A DNA stretch of 64,000 nucleotides from Mycobacterium noviomagense. GTDB lineage: Bacteria > Actinomycetota > Actinomycetes > Mycobacteriales > Mycobacteriaceae. A program made the translations under genes and the position numbers. Within the stretch, counting starts at the first letter, position 1. Every line of letters begins with the position of its first letter. This document shows, one piece after another, positions 8,792 through 17,355 of the stretch. A model generated the notes under the pieces. The model was not told the origin of the DNA. It made no database searches and was given only the letters and a program-made list of their open reading frames with translations. Location of the stretch: contig NZ_AP022583.1 in the NCBI RefSeq assembly GCF_010731635.1, positions 3,658,001 to 3,722,000 on the forward strand, given 5' to 3'.

Positions 8792-9580
8792 TCAGCCGTT
8801 GCGCGATGCGCCGCTGTCGGACGTGACGCTCTGCAAATGAGGTCGTTTGGGTATTCGCCCGTCACCGGAGGACCGCCCGCGAAGTCGCCGCCAGACCCAT
8901 GGCAGCAACAGCGTCTGGGTCCAGCGCAGCTGCGCGTAGGCGCGCGTACCCGGAGAGGGCGGCGTGGCCCCACAACTTGATAGCGCCCAATCATGGTTGC
9001 TGCCAGGAAGGTTCAAAGCTTCGGCGGCGGCCGCCGCAAACAGCATGTGTCCTTTAGTCGATGCGTGAATGCGATCGAAGCTCCAGGTGTCGAGGTCTCG
9101 CATCGAGGCCGCGGTGTAGAGATCGACGAGTCCGAAACCGTAGCGCTGCGCCGCTGCGCGGATTACGTCGTTGATGCGAGCCACCCGCGATGCCAGCAGC
9201 CGTCCGACCGGCAGAAGTTTGGCGATGTCGGGAAACGTTGTCGTTACGACGGTCGCGCCAGACTCGGGGAGTCGCGCGTAGAGCCGGTCAAGGTCGGCCA
9301 AGGCTTGATCGAAAAACCGTCCCGGGCGGGTGACGTCGTTCATGCCGACGCACACGGTGATCAAATCCGGGTGCATGCCCAGTGCCTGCGGCAGTTGATC
9401 GTCCAGCACCTCGCGCACCCGCCTGCCCCGGACGGCCAGATTGGCGTACTGAAGCCCGGGATAGAGCAAGTCAATGGCGGCGGCCAGCCGGTCAGCGAAT
9501 CCGATCAGCCCGGCTGAGTCGTCGCCGTCCCACAGCCCTTCGGTTTGGCTGTCTCCGATCGCAACGTATCGGCGAAACAT
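8792..9580 (-). CDS. SGNH/GDSL-type lipase or esterase
   Basis: The protein has 262 aa. Block I is AIGDSQTEG, with the nucleophile Ser at residue 11. Block III is VCVGMNDVT (GxND), and block V is DRIHASTKGH with the catalytic Asp and His. It lacks a signal peptide, so it is probably cytoplasmic. The last 60 residues are a basic, low-complexity tail not needed for the fold. It likely hydrolyses an ester or acyl group, but the substrate cannot be inferred from the neighbours. Confidence 0.85.
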   Translation of the reverse strand: MFRRYVAIGDSQTEGLWDGDDSAGLIGFADRLAAAIDLLYPGLQYANLAVRGRRVREVLDDQLPQALGMHPDLITVCVGMNDVTRPGRFFDQALADLDRLYARLPESGATVVTTTFPDIAKLLPVGRLLASRVARINDVIRAAAQRYGFGLVDLYTAASMRDLDTWSFDRIHASTKGHMLFAAAAAEALNLPGSNHDWALSSCGATPPSPGTRAYAQLRWTQTLLLPWVWRRLRGRSSGDGRIPKRPHLQSVTSDSGASRNG

Positions 9581-9658
9581 CGGCTCATGCTAACGAGCAA
9601 CCGCGCAGTCGAATCGCAAGCATGATGTTCGTAAGCTATCGCAGGTACCGTTTCTGAC

Positions 9659-10447
9659 ATGCCGGAAAAGAGGCAGCGTGCCGCCGACTCGCAGACGCCG
9701 CAGTATCCGATCGAGTCGGTCGACAATGCGCTGAAGCTGCTGCTGCTACTCGGTGAGCAGCCCGAGATCCGGTTGAGCGAGGCGACTCGCTATCTGGGGG
9801 TGGCATCGTCGACCGCGCACCGGCTGCTGGCGATGTTGGCCTACCGGGGGTTTGTTCGCCAGGACCCCGTGTCGAAGGCTTACGGCCCGGGGCCGGCGTT
9901 GACCAGCGTGGCGTTTGCGATCTTCGGCCGCATCGACATTCAACGGACCGCGACACCGGTGATGCGTGCGCTCAGCGAGCGTCTGCGTGAAACCGTTCAT
10001 GTCGGCATGCTCGACGGCGCCTCCGTACGGTTCATCGCCGCGGTGGAAGGCCCCACCGCTGTCCGGGTGGCGTCGCGACTGGGCCGCACCATGCCCGCGC
10101 ATTGCACCTCGACGGGCAAGGCCATGCTCGCGCAGTTGTCGGAACAAGAACTGCATCAGCTGCTGCCTAACGAAGAGCTGGAACGCATTACGCCGCATTC
10201 GATCGGCAGGCGCACCGCACTGGAAGCCGAGCTTGTGCGGGTGCGCGAACGCGGCTATGCCGTCAACCGCGAAGAAAGCGAGGAAGGCGTGGCGTCGGTT
10301 GCGGTGCCGATACCGACCCGGGCACCCGGGCTTGCGCTGGCGTTGAATCTCGCTGCACCGCAACATCGGTTGCCCAAGTCGCAGTATTCGGCAGTCGCGG
10401 CGGCTATCGTCGAGGCGGCCAAGGAGATCGGTGACCAGCTCGGCTGA
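9659..10447 (+). CDS. IclR-family transcriptional regulator
   Basis: The protein has 262 aa. The N-terminal winged helix (YPIESVDNALKLLLLLGEQPEIRLSEATRYLGVASSTAHRLLAMLAYRGFVRQD) is followed by the IclR effector domain with HCTSTGKAMLAQL and NREESEEGVASVAVPI. A TACCGT (9646-9651) lies 7 nt before the ATG, so the transcript may be leaderless. It converges with the end of the dioxygenase operon, and a palindrome resembling IclR-family operators sits at that operon's promoter (14064-14080). The family commonly controls aromatic catabolism, so it is the best candidate regulator of this operon and perhaps of pca. Confidence 0.9.
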   Translation: MPEKRQRAADSQTPQYPIESVDNALKLLLLLGEQPEIRLSEATRYLGVASSTAHRLLAMLAYRGFVRQDPVSKAYGPGPALTSVAFAIFGRIDIQRTATPVMRALSERLRETVHVGMLDGASVRFIAAVEGPTAVRVASRLGRTMPAHCTSTGKAMLAQLSEQELHQLLPNEELERITPHSIGRRTALEAELVRVRERGYAVNREESEEGVASVAVPIPTRAPGLALALNLAAPQHRLPKSQYSAVAAAIVEAAKEIGDQLG

Positions 10448-10451
10448 ACCG

Positions 10452-11168
10452 CTATTCGATTCGGGCGACTTCGTAGCGCCATGCGGCGTCGACGTTGAAG
10501 CCCGGGCCTAAGTCAGGGAGGTCATCCCAGTCCCGGTCGTCGATGTCGTGCAGGCTGCCGCCGGCCGCCCGGACCCGCAACGACATTTTCGCAAGCGCGT
10601 CGAGGCTGATCGCCTGCAACACGGCCTGCTGCACACTGGTTGCGGCACTGGTGATTCCGTGCCCGCGGCAGATGACAATCGGTTGGCCGCGCATCGCGGC
10701 CACCATTTCCTTGCCCAGCAGTGGGTTTCGGATCAACACCGCGCGCTCGTACACCGGTACTCCGTCGCGTGCGAGCCGCGCGCCCGCAATGTCGTAGGCC
10801 CCGTAGATCGGTCGCAGGGTGATACCGGCGAGGTCGGCGGCGACGACGGCCGCCGGGTGCAGATGCGCGACAGCACGCTGGTGTGGTTGCGCGAGCAGGG
10901 TTTCGACGTGGATGGCGAGCTCGTTGGGCACTCGGTAGCCGTCGAGTTCGCCGGCGGCCGCCTCGGTGCCGTCGAAGCGGATGAGCCGGATGTCGCTGGG
11001 TTGGGTGAATGCCACACCGCTGTCGGTGTCGCTGCGGCAGCGGATGAGCAGCCGTTCGTCGTCGACGCGCATGCTGAGGTGACCGAGAATGCCGTCGACC
11101 AACCCGCGGGCTGCCGCCACCCGGCAGGCTCGGGCGAGCAACCCGCGCTGCTCATGTAGGTCGGTCAT
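10452..11168 (-). CDS. Class II aldolase/adducin-family protein, candidate 3,4-dihydroxyphthalate decarboxylase (PhtC-like)
   Basis: The protein has 238 aa. The zinc-site signature of the family is seen as VAHLHPAAVVAADLAG (HxH) and ICRGHGITSAA (third His). The class contains L-fuculose-phosphate-type aldolases and the actinobacterial decarboxylases that turn 3,4-dihydroxyphthalate into protocatechuate. It is the last gene of an operon with a ring-hydroxylating dioxygenase and a dihydrodiol dehydrogenase, overlapping the latter by ATGA, and a protocatechuate pathway lies 5 kb away. The decarboxylase role is therefore an inference from context. Confidence 0.75.
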   Translation of the reverse strand: MTDLHEQRGLLARACRVAAARGLVDGILGHLSMRVDDERLLIRCRSDTDSGVAFTQPSDIRLIRFDGTEAAAGELDGYRVPNELAIHVETLLAQPHQRAVAHLHPAAVVAADLAGITLRPIYGAYDIAGARLARDGVPVYERAVLIRNPLLGKEMVAAMRGQPIVICRGHGITSAATSVQQAVLQAISLDALAKMSLRVRAAGGSLHDIDDRDWDDLPDLGPGFNVDAAWRYEVARIE

Positions 11169-11959
11169 GACTGTGCGCCCAGGCCGAACCCGCCGTCGGG
11201 GTGCGCGGTTTCGCCAGTGATGCCCCGCGACCGGTCCGAGGCGAAGAACACGAAACTCCAGGCGTGGTCTTCCGCCGACAGCGCGACGTTGAGCGGGTTG
11301 CGTGCGGCCAGGTCGCGGGCGCGGTTGGGGGCGTCGTCGAGGCGGATCTCGTCGAGCCCGAGGCTGGCAAGCCCCCGCAGGTCGGTGCCGAGCGTGCCGC
11401 CCGGTGCCACACCGTTGACCCGAATCTCGGGCGCCAGCTCATGGGCGAGGGTTGTGACCAGCCCGCGCACCGCGAACTTCGAGGACACGTAGAGCACTCC
11501 ACCGCGTCCGGGGTAGAACGACGACGCCGATTCGGTCAAGACGATCGACGACCCGGATTCCGCCTGTAGCGCGGGCAAGGCTGCTTTGACCGAGTGCAGC
11601 AGGCTGAGCACGTTGCTGTGAAACATCTCGTCGAACGCCGTTGAGAGGTCGTCGGCGTCGATGTCGCTGATTCCCTTGTAGAAGTCGAAGATTCCGACAC
11701 AGTTGACCAGGGTGTCGAGTCCGCCGAAGGCCTCCACCGCAGTGGCGACCGCCAGATCGTTGGCTGTGCGGGTGACCGCATCGCCTTCTACTACCGGCAC
11801 TTTTTTGTAGTCGTGCCGCAGTGCGTCGCATTTATCCGCATCTCGTTCCAGCACGGCGACTTTGGCGCCTTCGGCGCGGAATGCCTCGACGACGGCCCGG
11901 CCGATTCCAGATCCGCCGCCCACCACCAGGGCGCGCTTGCCGTCCAGCCAGTCGCTCAT
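11165..11959 (-). CDS. cis-Dihydrodiol dehydrogenase (SDR family, BphB/PhtB-like)
   Basis: The protein has 264 aa with VVGGGSGIGRAV for NAD binding, a catalytic Ser region (IVLTESASSFYPGRGG) and YVSSK as the active-site Tyr-x-x-x-Lys. The closest recognisable subgroup is the cis-2,3-dihydrodiol dehydrogenases that rearomatise dioxygenase products to catechols with release of NADH. It lies between the 76-aa protein and the class II aldolase, with 4-bp overlaps on both sides, so it acts directly after the dioxygenase. Confidence 0.85.
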   Translation of the reverse strand: MSDWLDGKRALVVGGGSGIGRAVVEAFRAEGAKVAVLERDADKCDALRHDYKKVPVVEGDAVTRTANDLAVATAVEAFGGLDTLVNCVGIFDFYKGISDIDADDLSTAFDEMFHSNVLSLLHSVKAALPALQAESGSSIVLTESASSFYPGRGGVLYVSSKFAVRGLVTTLAHELAPEIRVNGVAPGGTLGTDLRGLASLGLDEIRLDDAPNRARDLAARNPLNVALSAEDHAWSFVFFASDRSRGITGETAHPDGGFGLGAQS

Positions 11960-12186
11960 GAGATCGGCCCGTCGTCCGGAAGTAGCGGGCCGTGCATATT
12001 GCCGACCATTGCCTCCAGTGTGCGCGTGTTCTGGCGCGTCAATGCCTCCAGCTCCAGTGCGTCCAAGCTAATCGACTGCCCGGATCTGGGGGCGGTGATC
12101 AGCAGTCGTGACCCGTTGCGGGTATCGACTCGGCGTACCTCAACTTCGGCGAATTCGTTGGCGATCGTGAGCGGTTTATCAGTCAT
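11956..12186 (-). CDS. Small conserved operon protein of the dioxygenase cluster (76 aa, function unknown)
   Basis: Translation from the ATG at 12186 gives 76 residues (MTDKPLTIANEFAEVEVRRVDT). The ATG overlaps the beta-subunit stop as ATGA, which decides the start over longer upstream alternatives. There is no Cys or His cluster, so it is not the missing ferredoxin. It is predicted soluble, acidic and mixed alpha/beta. Its fixed place between dioxygenase and dehydrogenase, with overlapping codons on both sides, suggests it is needed in stoichiometric amounts, perhaps as an accessory or assembly protein. I recall short proteins like this being labelled dihydrodiol dehydrogenase in databases. 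Such a label is not supported by its size. Confidence 0.7.
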   Translation of the reverse strand: MTDKPLTIANEFAEVEVRRVDTRNGSRLLITAPRSGQSISLDALELEALTRQNTRTLEAMVGNMHGPLLPDDGPIS

Positions 12187-12707
12187 AGAAACACCGCCAG
12201 GTTCTGCATGCGCAGCACCGACTCGTCGACGAGAACGGTGCGCTGCGCCAGTTTCCATTGTGCGCCGCAGAGGCGCAGCACGTCTTCGCGTCCGCACGAC
12301 ACAAGCGCCGCCTCGTTGACGTCGCCGCGACTGCGGAACAGCAGCTCGGCGGATTCCACGACCAGATGCGCGTCGTCGTGGCCGGTGAAGGTGCGCACAT
12401 TGGTGACGAAGTGGCGCAGCCGCGATGGCGGATCCTCAGTCCAGGCGTGCTCGGTGGCAAACCGGGCAGCGCGCCGGCTCAGCGAGTACTTGTTCTCGTC
12501 GAAGTGCGCCATCCCTGGCAACGTATCGAAGCCAGCGCCGAGAGCGGTGGTGACACGCACCGGCATGACGTAGCGGATGTCGTCGGTCAGGGTGTCCAGC
12601 CACGCGTCATAGTCCTGGGCGTCGAGCAAATATGCCTCGTCGACCAGGAACTGATGCGCCTGGAGATGCCGAACATCATTGAACGGCAGTGGCTTTCGGC
12701 TCGTCAT
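12183..12707 (-). CDS. Aromatic-ring-hydroxylating dioxygenase, beta (small) subunit
   Basis: The protein has 174 aa from the ATG at 12707 (MTSRKPLPFNDVRHLQAHQFLVDEAYLLDAQDYDAWLDTLTDDIRYVMPV). The longer reading frame upstream only overlaps the alpha gene. The fold is the cone-shaped NTF2-like small subunit, with the conserved HFVTNVR segment. Small subunits stabilise the alpha3beta3 hexamer and do not bind metal. It overlaps the alpha subunit's stop by ATGA. Confidence 0.9.
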   Translation of the reverse strand: MTSRKPLPFNDVRHLQAHQFLVDEAYLLDAQDYDAWLDTLTDDIRYVMPVRVTTALGAGFDTLPGMAHFDENKYSLSRRAARFATEHAWTEDPPSRLRHFVTNVRTFTGHDDAHLVVESAELLFRSRGDVNEAALVSCGREDVLRLCGAQWKLAQRTVLVDESVLRMQNLAVFL

Positions 12708-14044
12708 GGCGCCTCCAGGCAATCGGCCCACAGCTTGAGCAGCTGGCGTTGGTTGTTCTCGTTGTAGCCGACCTGCGCGCGCCCGGGGCCGTGGAACGAT
12801 TCGGCGGCCAGCGCCTCCACTACCGGGCGGTCGTCGGCGAGCAGTCCCATCCGGCTGTTCAGCAGCAGCCGGCGTGCCATCGAACCGCCCGCAGTGTTGG
12901 TCAGCGATACCCAGTTTTCGACGTCGTCTTGCTCGAACATCCCCGTCGAGCCGAAACACATCAGGTACGCCTGATAGGACTTGTGCTTGTATTCCGGGGG
13001 AGCCGCGGAGTCCACGGCGAACCACGAGCACACCTCTGTCTCGTTCTCGCTGACCGGCTGCCACAGGCGGATTGAAATGAACGGCACTACCTGGTCCCTT
13101 CCGATTTGGGGGCCGTCGGCGACCTTAGGCCAGTTATGCACGAAGCTGAGGTTGGGGAAACACGAGGCGGCCGAGATCATGAACCCGTCGTCGCCGACGA
13201 CTCGTTGCTGTCGTGGCGACCAGACCTCTTTGATCCGGTTGATCATTTCGTCGGGGTAGCCGACGTAGCGCAGGCGTTCTTCGAAGCTGCCCGGCGGGAG
13301 TTTGTAGGTGGTACCGCCGCCGCGGCCGGCCCAGTAGGTGGCGCCGTCTTTGCGTTTCTGTGCTTTCGGCTCGCGGAACAGCCCGATTTCGACGATCGAG
13401 GTGTGGGTGTGCGGCGTGTGGTACATGTCGCCGGCGAAGTTTTCGGCGCCGATCTTCCAGTTGGCCTTGATCCGCCAGCGCTGTGGTCCGCGTACTTCGA
13501 GGCCGTGGCGGCTCTGCTTGGTGTAGAAGTCCAGATAGAACCTGAAATCGCCGAGGAAGTCTTCCAGCGGTTGGGCGTGCGGGTCGATGCTGATGAAGAT
13601 CAAGCCGTTGTAGGTGCCCAAACGCGGTGCGGGAACCAAGGTTTGGCTTTGTTTGGGCAACCCGTCGTCGCCGCCGTAGGCCTCGCGGTGAAACGGAAGC
13701 CCGATCAGCCGGCCGTCGTTGCGGTAGGACCAGCCGTGGTAGGGGCAGCGGAAGTTCGACGCATTGCCCATCTCGGCGCGGCACACCTGCATTCCACGGT
13801 GCAGGCACATATTGAATAGGGCACGGATGACGCCCTCAGAATCGCGCGCGATGATGAACGAGTCGCCAAGCACTCGACGTACGACGTAGTCGCCCTCGTT
13901 GGGGACCTCCGAGTCGTGGGCGACGAAGACCCAGGCCCGACTGAAAAGCCGCCTCTTTTCGAGCTCGAAGATTTCACGGTCGTTGTAGATGTGGGCCGGA
14001 ATCATCCCGCGCCGGACGCTGTCGAAGACACGGTAGTCGGCCAT
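12704..14044 (-). CDS. Aromatic-ring-hydroxylating dioxygenase, alpha (large) subunit, candidate phthalate-type dioxygenase
   Basis: The protein has 446 aa. The Rieske [2Fe-2S] ligands are C80 and H82 (CLH) and C100 and H103 (CPYH). The mononuclear iron site is NFAGDMYHTPHTH, with D206 bridging and H209 and H214 as ligands. It inserts both atoms of O2 into an aromatic ring to give a cis-dihydrodiol. It is the first gene of a five-gene operon with AGGGGA before the ATG at 14044. No ferredoxin or ferredoxin reductase is encoded nearby, so the electron-supplying partners must be elsewhere. Because a class II aldolase-type decarboxylase and the protocatechuate pathway follow, a phthalate-like substrate fits best. 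Phenylpropionate- or benzoate-type substrates remain possible. Confidence 0.9.
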   Translation of the reverse strand: MADYRVFDSVRRGMIPAHIYNDREIFELEKRRLFSRAWVFVAHDSEVPNEGDYVVRRVLGDSFIIARDSEGVIRALFNMCLHRGMQVCRAEMGNASNFRCPYHGWSYRNDGRLIGLPFHREAYGGDDGLPKQSQTLVPAPRLGTYNGLIFISIDPHAQPLEDFLGDFRFYLDFYTKQSRHGLEVRGPQRWRIKANWKIGAENFAGDMYHTPHTHTSIVEIGLFREPKAQKRKDGATYWAGRGGGTTYKLPPGSFEERLRYVGYPDEMINRIKEVWSPRQQRVVGDDGFMISAASCFPNLSFVHNWPKVADGPQIGRDQVVPFISIRLWQPVSENETEVCSWFAVDSAAPPEYKHKSYQAYLMCFGSTGMFEQDDVENWVSLTNTAGGSMARRLLLNSRMGLLADDRPVVEALAAESFHGPGRAQVGYNENNQRQLLKLWADCLEAP

Positions 14045-14063
14045 GATATCCCCTGTCTGCTAT

Positions 14064-14080
14064 GCAGAAAACATTTCCGC
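14064..14080. promoter_or_regulatory. Candidate IclR-type operator at the dioxygenase operon promoter
   Basis: GCAGAAAACATTTCCGC is an imperfect 17-bp palindrome with the GGAAA/TTTCC-type arms seen in IclR-family operators. It lies 20-36 nt upstream of the alpha-subunit ATG (14044, minus strand), where a repressor would block transcription. The IclR gene at 9659-10447 is the obvious partner. Confidence 0.45.
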
Positions 14081-14245
14081 TATATAGACCATGCCGCAGG
14101 CCGCCGGCAGGGTCAAACGGTTGCGGTGGTGGTGCTGCCTGTGAGTTGACTGCGGAAACCGATGAACGCGAACTGAACCGGCAAAGCAGCGGGCTTCCGG
14201 CTACCGGCGCTAAGTCAGGTAAACCGCAAATGCGGAGATATGACA

Positions 14246-14282
14246 GCCCAAACTTGGGCATATCCGAGCGCTTGCGTACAGT
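14246..14282 (+). promoter_or_regulatory. Predicted promoter of the Rieske/DUF2231 gene with overlapping palindrome
   Basis: TTGGGC (14254-14259) and TACAGT (14277-14282) are separated by 17 bp and would start transcription near 14289, ahead of the AGGAAGG ribosome-binding site at 14306-14312. The -35 lies in the right arm of GCCCAAACTTGGGC (14246-14259), so the promoter may be controlled by a repressor. Confidence 0.4.
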
Positions 14283-14322
14283 ATCGTCGTCTGCCGCCGT
14301 ATCTGAGGAAGGACCGGTGCCC

Positions 14323-15285
14323 ATGGTTCAGCGCGCACCCGAACATCAGCTCCCGAAGTTGGGGGCCCGAGTCCTGGCGTTCATCGGGCGTCAGGAGTGG
14401 CTGGATCGCCCGAGTTACCGGTTCGAGCACGCGCTCAGCTTCGCCTACAACGCGCTGGGCGGTGCGCGCGATCGCGTCACCAACGCATTGAACGGCGTCT
14501 GGCTCGGCCATCCGGTTCATCCGCCGTTGGCGTCGCTGACCAGTGGGGCGATCGGGACGACGGTGGCGCTGGACGCGATCAGCATGTTGCCGGGCCGGCC
14601 GCGCTCCGAGGTGCTTGACGCGTCGCGATTCGCGTCCCGGGCGCTCGGTCTGGGCATCCTGGCGAACCTCGGGTCCGCGGTTACCGGCGTGACCGACTGG
14701 CAGCACACACACGAGGAAGAGCGCCGCATCGGGCTGGTGCACGGGGTGTTGAACGGCGTGGCCACGGTTCTGTACATGGTGTCGTGGTGGGAGCGTCGCC
14801 GCGGCCGGCACCTGCGGGGTATCGCGATCAGCGCGATCGGCTACGGCATCACTGTCGGCAGCGGGTACATGGGCGGTGCGTTGGTGTTCGAATCGGGTAT
14901 CGGCATCGACCAATCCGGTAAACGGCTGCGCACCGCAGACTGGACGCCGGTGCTGCCGCTGGATGCGCTGCACGACGGCAAGCCGCAGCGGGTCGAGGTC
15001 GACGGTGTGGGATTGGTGTTGTGCCGCAACGGCAACGGGCAGGTTTCGGCGTTCGGCGAATTGTGTCCGCATCTGGCCGCACCGATGGCCGACGGCTGGA
15101 TCGATCGGGGCCGGATCGTATGCCCTTGGCACGGTTCGCGATTCGATGCTGAATCCGGAGAGGTGTTGCGCGGCCCGGCGGCGGCTCCGCTGCCGGGCTA
15201 TGAGACACGGATCAACGACGGGATGATCGAGTTGCGCGGCGATGGCCAGCATGCCCTCGCAGCGGCGGAAGGAGTGGCTAAGTGA
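14323..15285 (+). CDS. DUF2231 membrane protein with C-terminal Rieske [2Fe-2S] domain
   Basis: The protein has 320 aa from the ATG at 14323. A GTG at 14317 is an alternative, but its spacing to the AGGAAGG site is short. Residues 60-190 contain the DUF2231 membrane core with about four hydrophobic segments (GHPVHPPLASLTSGAIGTTVALD is its signature start). The C-terminal 100 residues form a Rieske domain with CPHLAAPM and CPWHGSRF. The arrangement suggests electron transfer at the membrane, though the partner is unknown. The stop overlaps the start of a hemerythrin gene (GTGA), so the two are translated together. Confidence 0.85.
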   Translation: MVQRAPEHQLPKLGARVLAFIGRQEWLDRPSYRFEHALSFAYNALGGARDRVTNALNGVWLGHPVHPPLASLTSGAIGTTVALDAISMLPGRPRSEVLDASRFASRALGLGILANLGSAVTGVTDWQHTHEEERRIGLVHGVLNGVATVLYMVSWWERRRGRHLRGIAISAIGYGITVGSGYMGGALVFESGIGIDQSGKRLRTADWTPVLPLDALHDGKPQRVEVDGVGLVLCRNGNGQVSAFGELCPHLAAPMADGWIDRGRIVCPWHGSRFDAESGEVLRGPAAAPLPGYETRINDGMIELRGDGQHALAAAEGVAK

Positions 15286-15767
15286 ACGCGTACACCGTGC
15301 TGCAAGACCACCACAAAGTGATCAAGGGGCTGGTCAAGAAAATCAGTGCCACGCCGCCGGATAGCGCGCAGCGCCAAGAATATCTTGATGAGTTGCTCGT
15401 CGAGTTGGACATCCACTTCCGCATCGAAGACGACCTGTACTACCCGGCGCTGTCGGCGGCCGGCGACTTGATCGCGATTGCGCACGCCGAGCACCGCCAG
15501 GTCATCGATCAATTGGCAGTACTCCTGCGTACGCCGCCGAGCGCGCCGAACTACGACGACGAATGGCATTCTTTCGCCATGGTGCTCGAAGCGCATGCTG
15601 ACGAAGAGGAACGCGACATGATCCCCGCGCCGCCGCCGGTGCAGCTCAGCGACGAAGAGCTCGACACGCTCGGCAACCAAATGGCTGGTCGCATCAAGGA
15701 ATTGCGTGACTCGACTGTTCACAAACTGCGGGTCAAGGGCCGAAAGGCACTGCTACGGGCGATGTAA
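15282..15767 (+). CDS. Hemerythrin HHE-domain protein
   Basis: The protein has 161 aa with a GTG start overlapping the stop of the Rieske gene. The four-helix bundle ligands are visible as LQDHHKVIKGL, DIHFRIEDDLYYPAL, AHAEHRQVI and EAHADEEERDMIP, giving a di-iron site of the His/Glu type. Such proteins bind O2 or NO or handle iron and oxidative stress in mycobacteria. The coupling to a Rieske protein suggests a redox role. Confidence 0.88.
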   Translation: MNAYTVLQDHHKVIKGLVKKISATPPDSAQRQEYLDELLVELDIHFRIEDDLYYPALSAAGDLIAIAHAEHRQVIDQLAVLLRTPPSAPNYDDEWHSFAMVLEAHADEEERDMIPAPPPVQLSDEELDTLGNQMAGRIKELRDSTVHKLRVKGRKALLRAM

Positions 15768-15779
15768 CTCGACTACCGC

Positions 15780-16541
15780 TCAGCGCCGGCCGATCCCGGC
15801 CATCATCATCGGGGTGAATACGCGCCTGTTCTCACGCAGGCGGGCGCTGGCCGCGTCGGCGTCTTCGGCCGACAGCAGGCCGGCTTCCACGACGGCGTCC
15901 CGCACGCTCTCGAACGACAACCTGAAAAAGTCGAAGCCCGGCGAGCTGGAGTCGATCACCCGAGCGCGGCCCTCACCACGAATGTCGGACAGCCCTGCGG
16001 CGGCCATGTCGTCGAAGAGACGGCGGCCGTAGCGCGGCTCGAAGCCGGCTTGCTGCATGAAGGTGATGATCGCTTCAGACACCCGCTGGAACTGCGGATC
16101 GGCGTCGTCGAGTCCGAACCCTGTCCAGTCGTAGTCCTCGACAACCAGCCAACCGCCCGGGCGCAGCGCAGCGACCAGCCGCGCGAGGATCTGCCGGCGC
16201 TCGGTGAGGTGCTCGAGCACCAGCCGGGCATGCACCAAGTCGAATTCGCACTGTGGCAACTCGTCGGTCCGAATGTCGGCGCGCCGGATCTCGACCGCGT
16301 CGCCGGCGAGCGGTTCGATGAACCGCGTGTCGATGTCGATCGCCACGACAGTTGCGCCTCGGCCGGCCATCCACTGCACCAGCGAGCCACCACCAGCTCC
16401 GACCTCGAGACATCTCCGCCCGGCGCCGATACCGAGCTCGTCGAGCAACGCTTGGCTGCCGGGATCCCAGAGGCGTTCGATACCGGCCATCCTCGCCCGC
16501 TCCTCGGCGAAGCCTTGGTCGTAGACATACTCTTTTGCCAC
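15780..16541 (-). CDS. Class I SAM-dependent methyltransferase
   Basis: The protein has 253 aa. Motif I is CLEVGAGGGSLVQWMA, with the acidic residue of motif II at VVAIDID and a motif resembling DLVHARLVLEHL. The substrate domain is small and not diagnostic. Related mycobacterial proteins are annotated only as methyltransferases. It converges with the hemerythrin gene and is divergent from pcaH. Confidence 0.85.
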   Translation of the reverse strand: MAKEYVYDQGFAEERARMAGIERLWDPGSQALLDELGIGAGRRCLEVGAGGGSLVQWMAGRGATVVAIDIDTRFIEPLAGDAVEIRRADIRTDELPQCEFDLVHARLVLEHLTERRQILARLVAALRPGGWLVVEDYDWTGFGLDDADPQFQRVSEAIITFMQQAGFEPRYGRRLFDDMAAAGLSDIRGEGRARVIDSSSPGFDFFRLSFESVRDAVVEAGLLSAEDADAASARLRENRRVFTPMMMAGIGRR

Positions 16542-16605
16542 GGCCTAAGGCTATTGCGGTCAATCGGGTTGAGCCCGCCCGGTTAGGTGGTTACCGTCAC
16601 GCTTG

Positions 16606-17355
16606 ATGGAAACCGCAGCGGAGCGCGTCGCGTCTCAACGTGACATCACCGCGGAGATCGCGCGCATCGCCGCCGGCTCCCAGGGGGGAGAAACCCAGCC
16701 GCGGTTGAACTACCCGCCCTATCGCAGTAGCGCGTTGCGCCATCCGCACTCTCCGTTGGTTTGCGTGGACCCGGAGGAGCTGGAGCGTTGGGCGCCGTGC
16801 TTCGGTGATCGCGACGTCGAGGCGCTCGATGCAGACCTCACCGCCGGCCATGCCGGAGAGCCGATCGGGGAGCGCATCGTCGTGACCGGACGGGTGCTGG
16901 ATGTGACGGGCAGACCGGTGGCGGGCCAGCTCATCGAGATTTGGCAGGCAAATGCCAGCGGCCGCTACCACCACCAGCGCGACCAGCACCCCGCCCCAAT
17001 CGACCCGAATTTCACCGGCGCGGGCCGCTGCCTGACCGAACCCGACGGAAGCTACCGGTTTTTGACCGTCAAGCCCGGCCCGTACCCCTGGCGCAACCAC
17101 CACAACGCCTGGCGTCCGGCGCACATCCACTTTTCCGTCTTCGGAACGGCTTTCACGCAGCGGCTGGTCACCCAGATGTATTTCCCCGGCGATCCGCTGT
17201 TCGAATTGGACCCGATCTTTCAATCCATCGTCGACTCCGCTGCCCGCAGCCGGCTGATCGCCACCTATGACCATGACGTGACGGTGCCGGAATACGCAAC
17301 CGGCTACCGCTGGGACATCGTGCTGGGTGCAACCTGGACCGAGACCGATGGCTAG
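16606..17355 (+). CDS. pcaH: Protocatechuate 3,4-dioxygenase beta subunit
   Basis: The protein has 249 aa from the ATG at 16606. A TACCGT at 16592-16597 lies 8 nt before it, so a leaderless transcript is possible. It has the intradiol ring-cleavage signature (GQLIEIWQANASGRYHH) and the Tyr/His non-heme Fe(III) site including WRPAHIHFS. It is the iron-binding subunit that opens protocatechuate to 3-carboxy-cis,cis-muconate. It overlaps pcaG by 8 bp and starts the operon pcaHGBDIJ. Confidence 0.93.
   Translation: METAAERVASQRDITAEIARIAAGSQGGETQPRLNYPPYRSSALRHPHSPLVCVDPEELERWAPCFGDRDVEALDADLTAGHAGEPIGERIVVTGRVLDVTGRPVAGQLIEIWQANASGRYHHQRDQHPAPIDPNFTGAGRCLTEPDGSYRFLTVKPGPYPWRNHHNAWRPAHIHFSVFGTAFTQRLVTQMYFPGDPLFELDPIFQSIVDSAARSRLIATYDHDVTVPEYATGYRWDIVLGATWTETDG

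Noticed and set aside
11956..12186. Ferredoxin of the dioxygenase
   Set aside because: The 76-aa protein contains no cysteine, so it cannot hold an iron-sulfur cluster.
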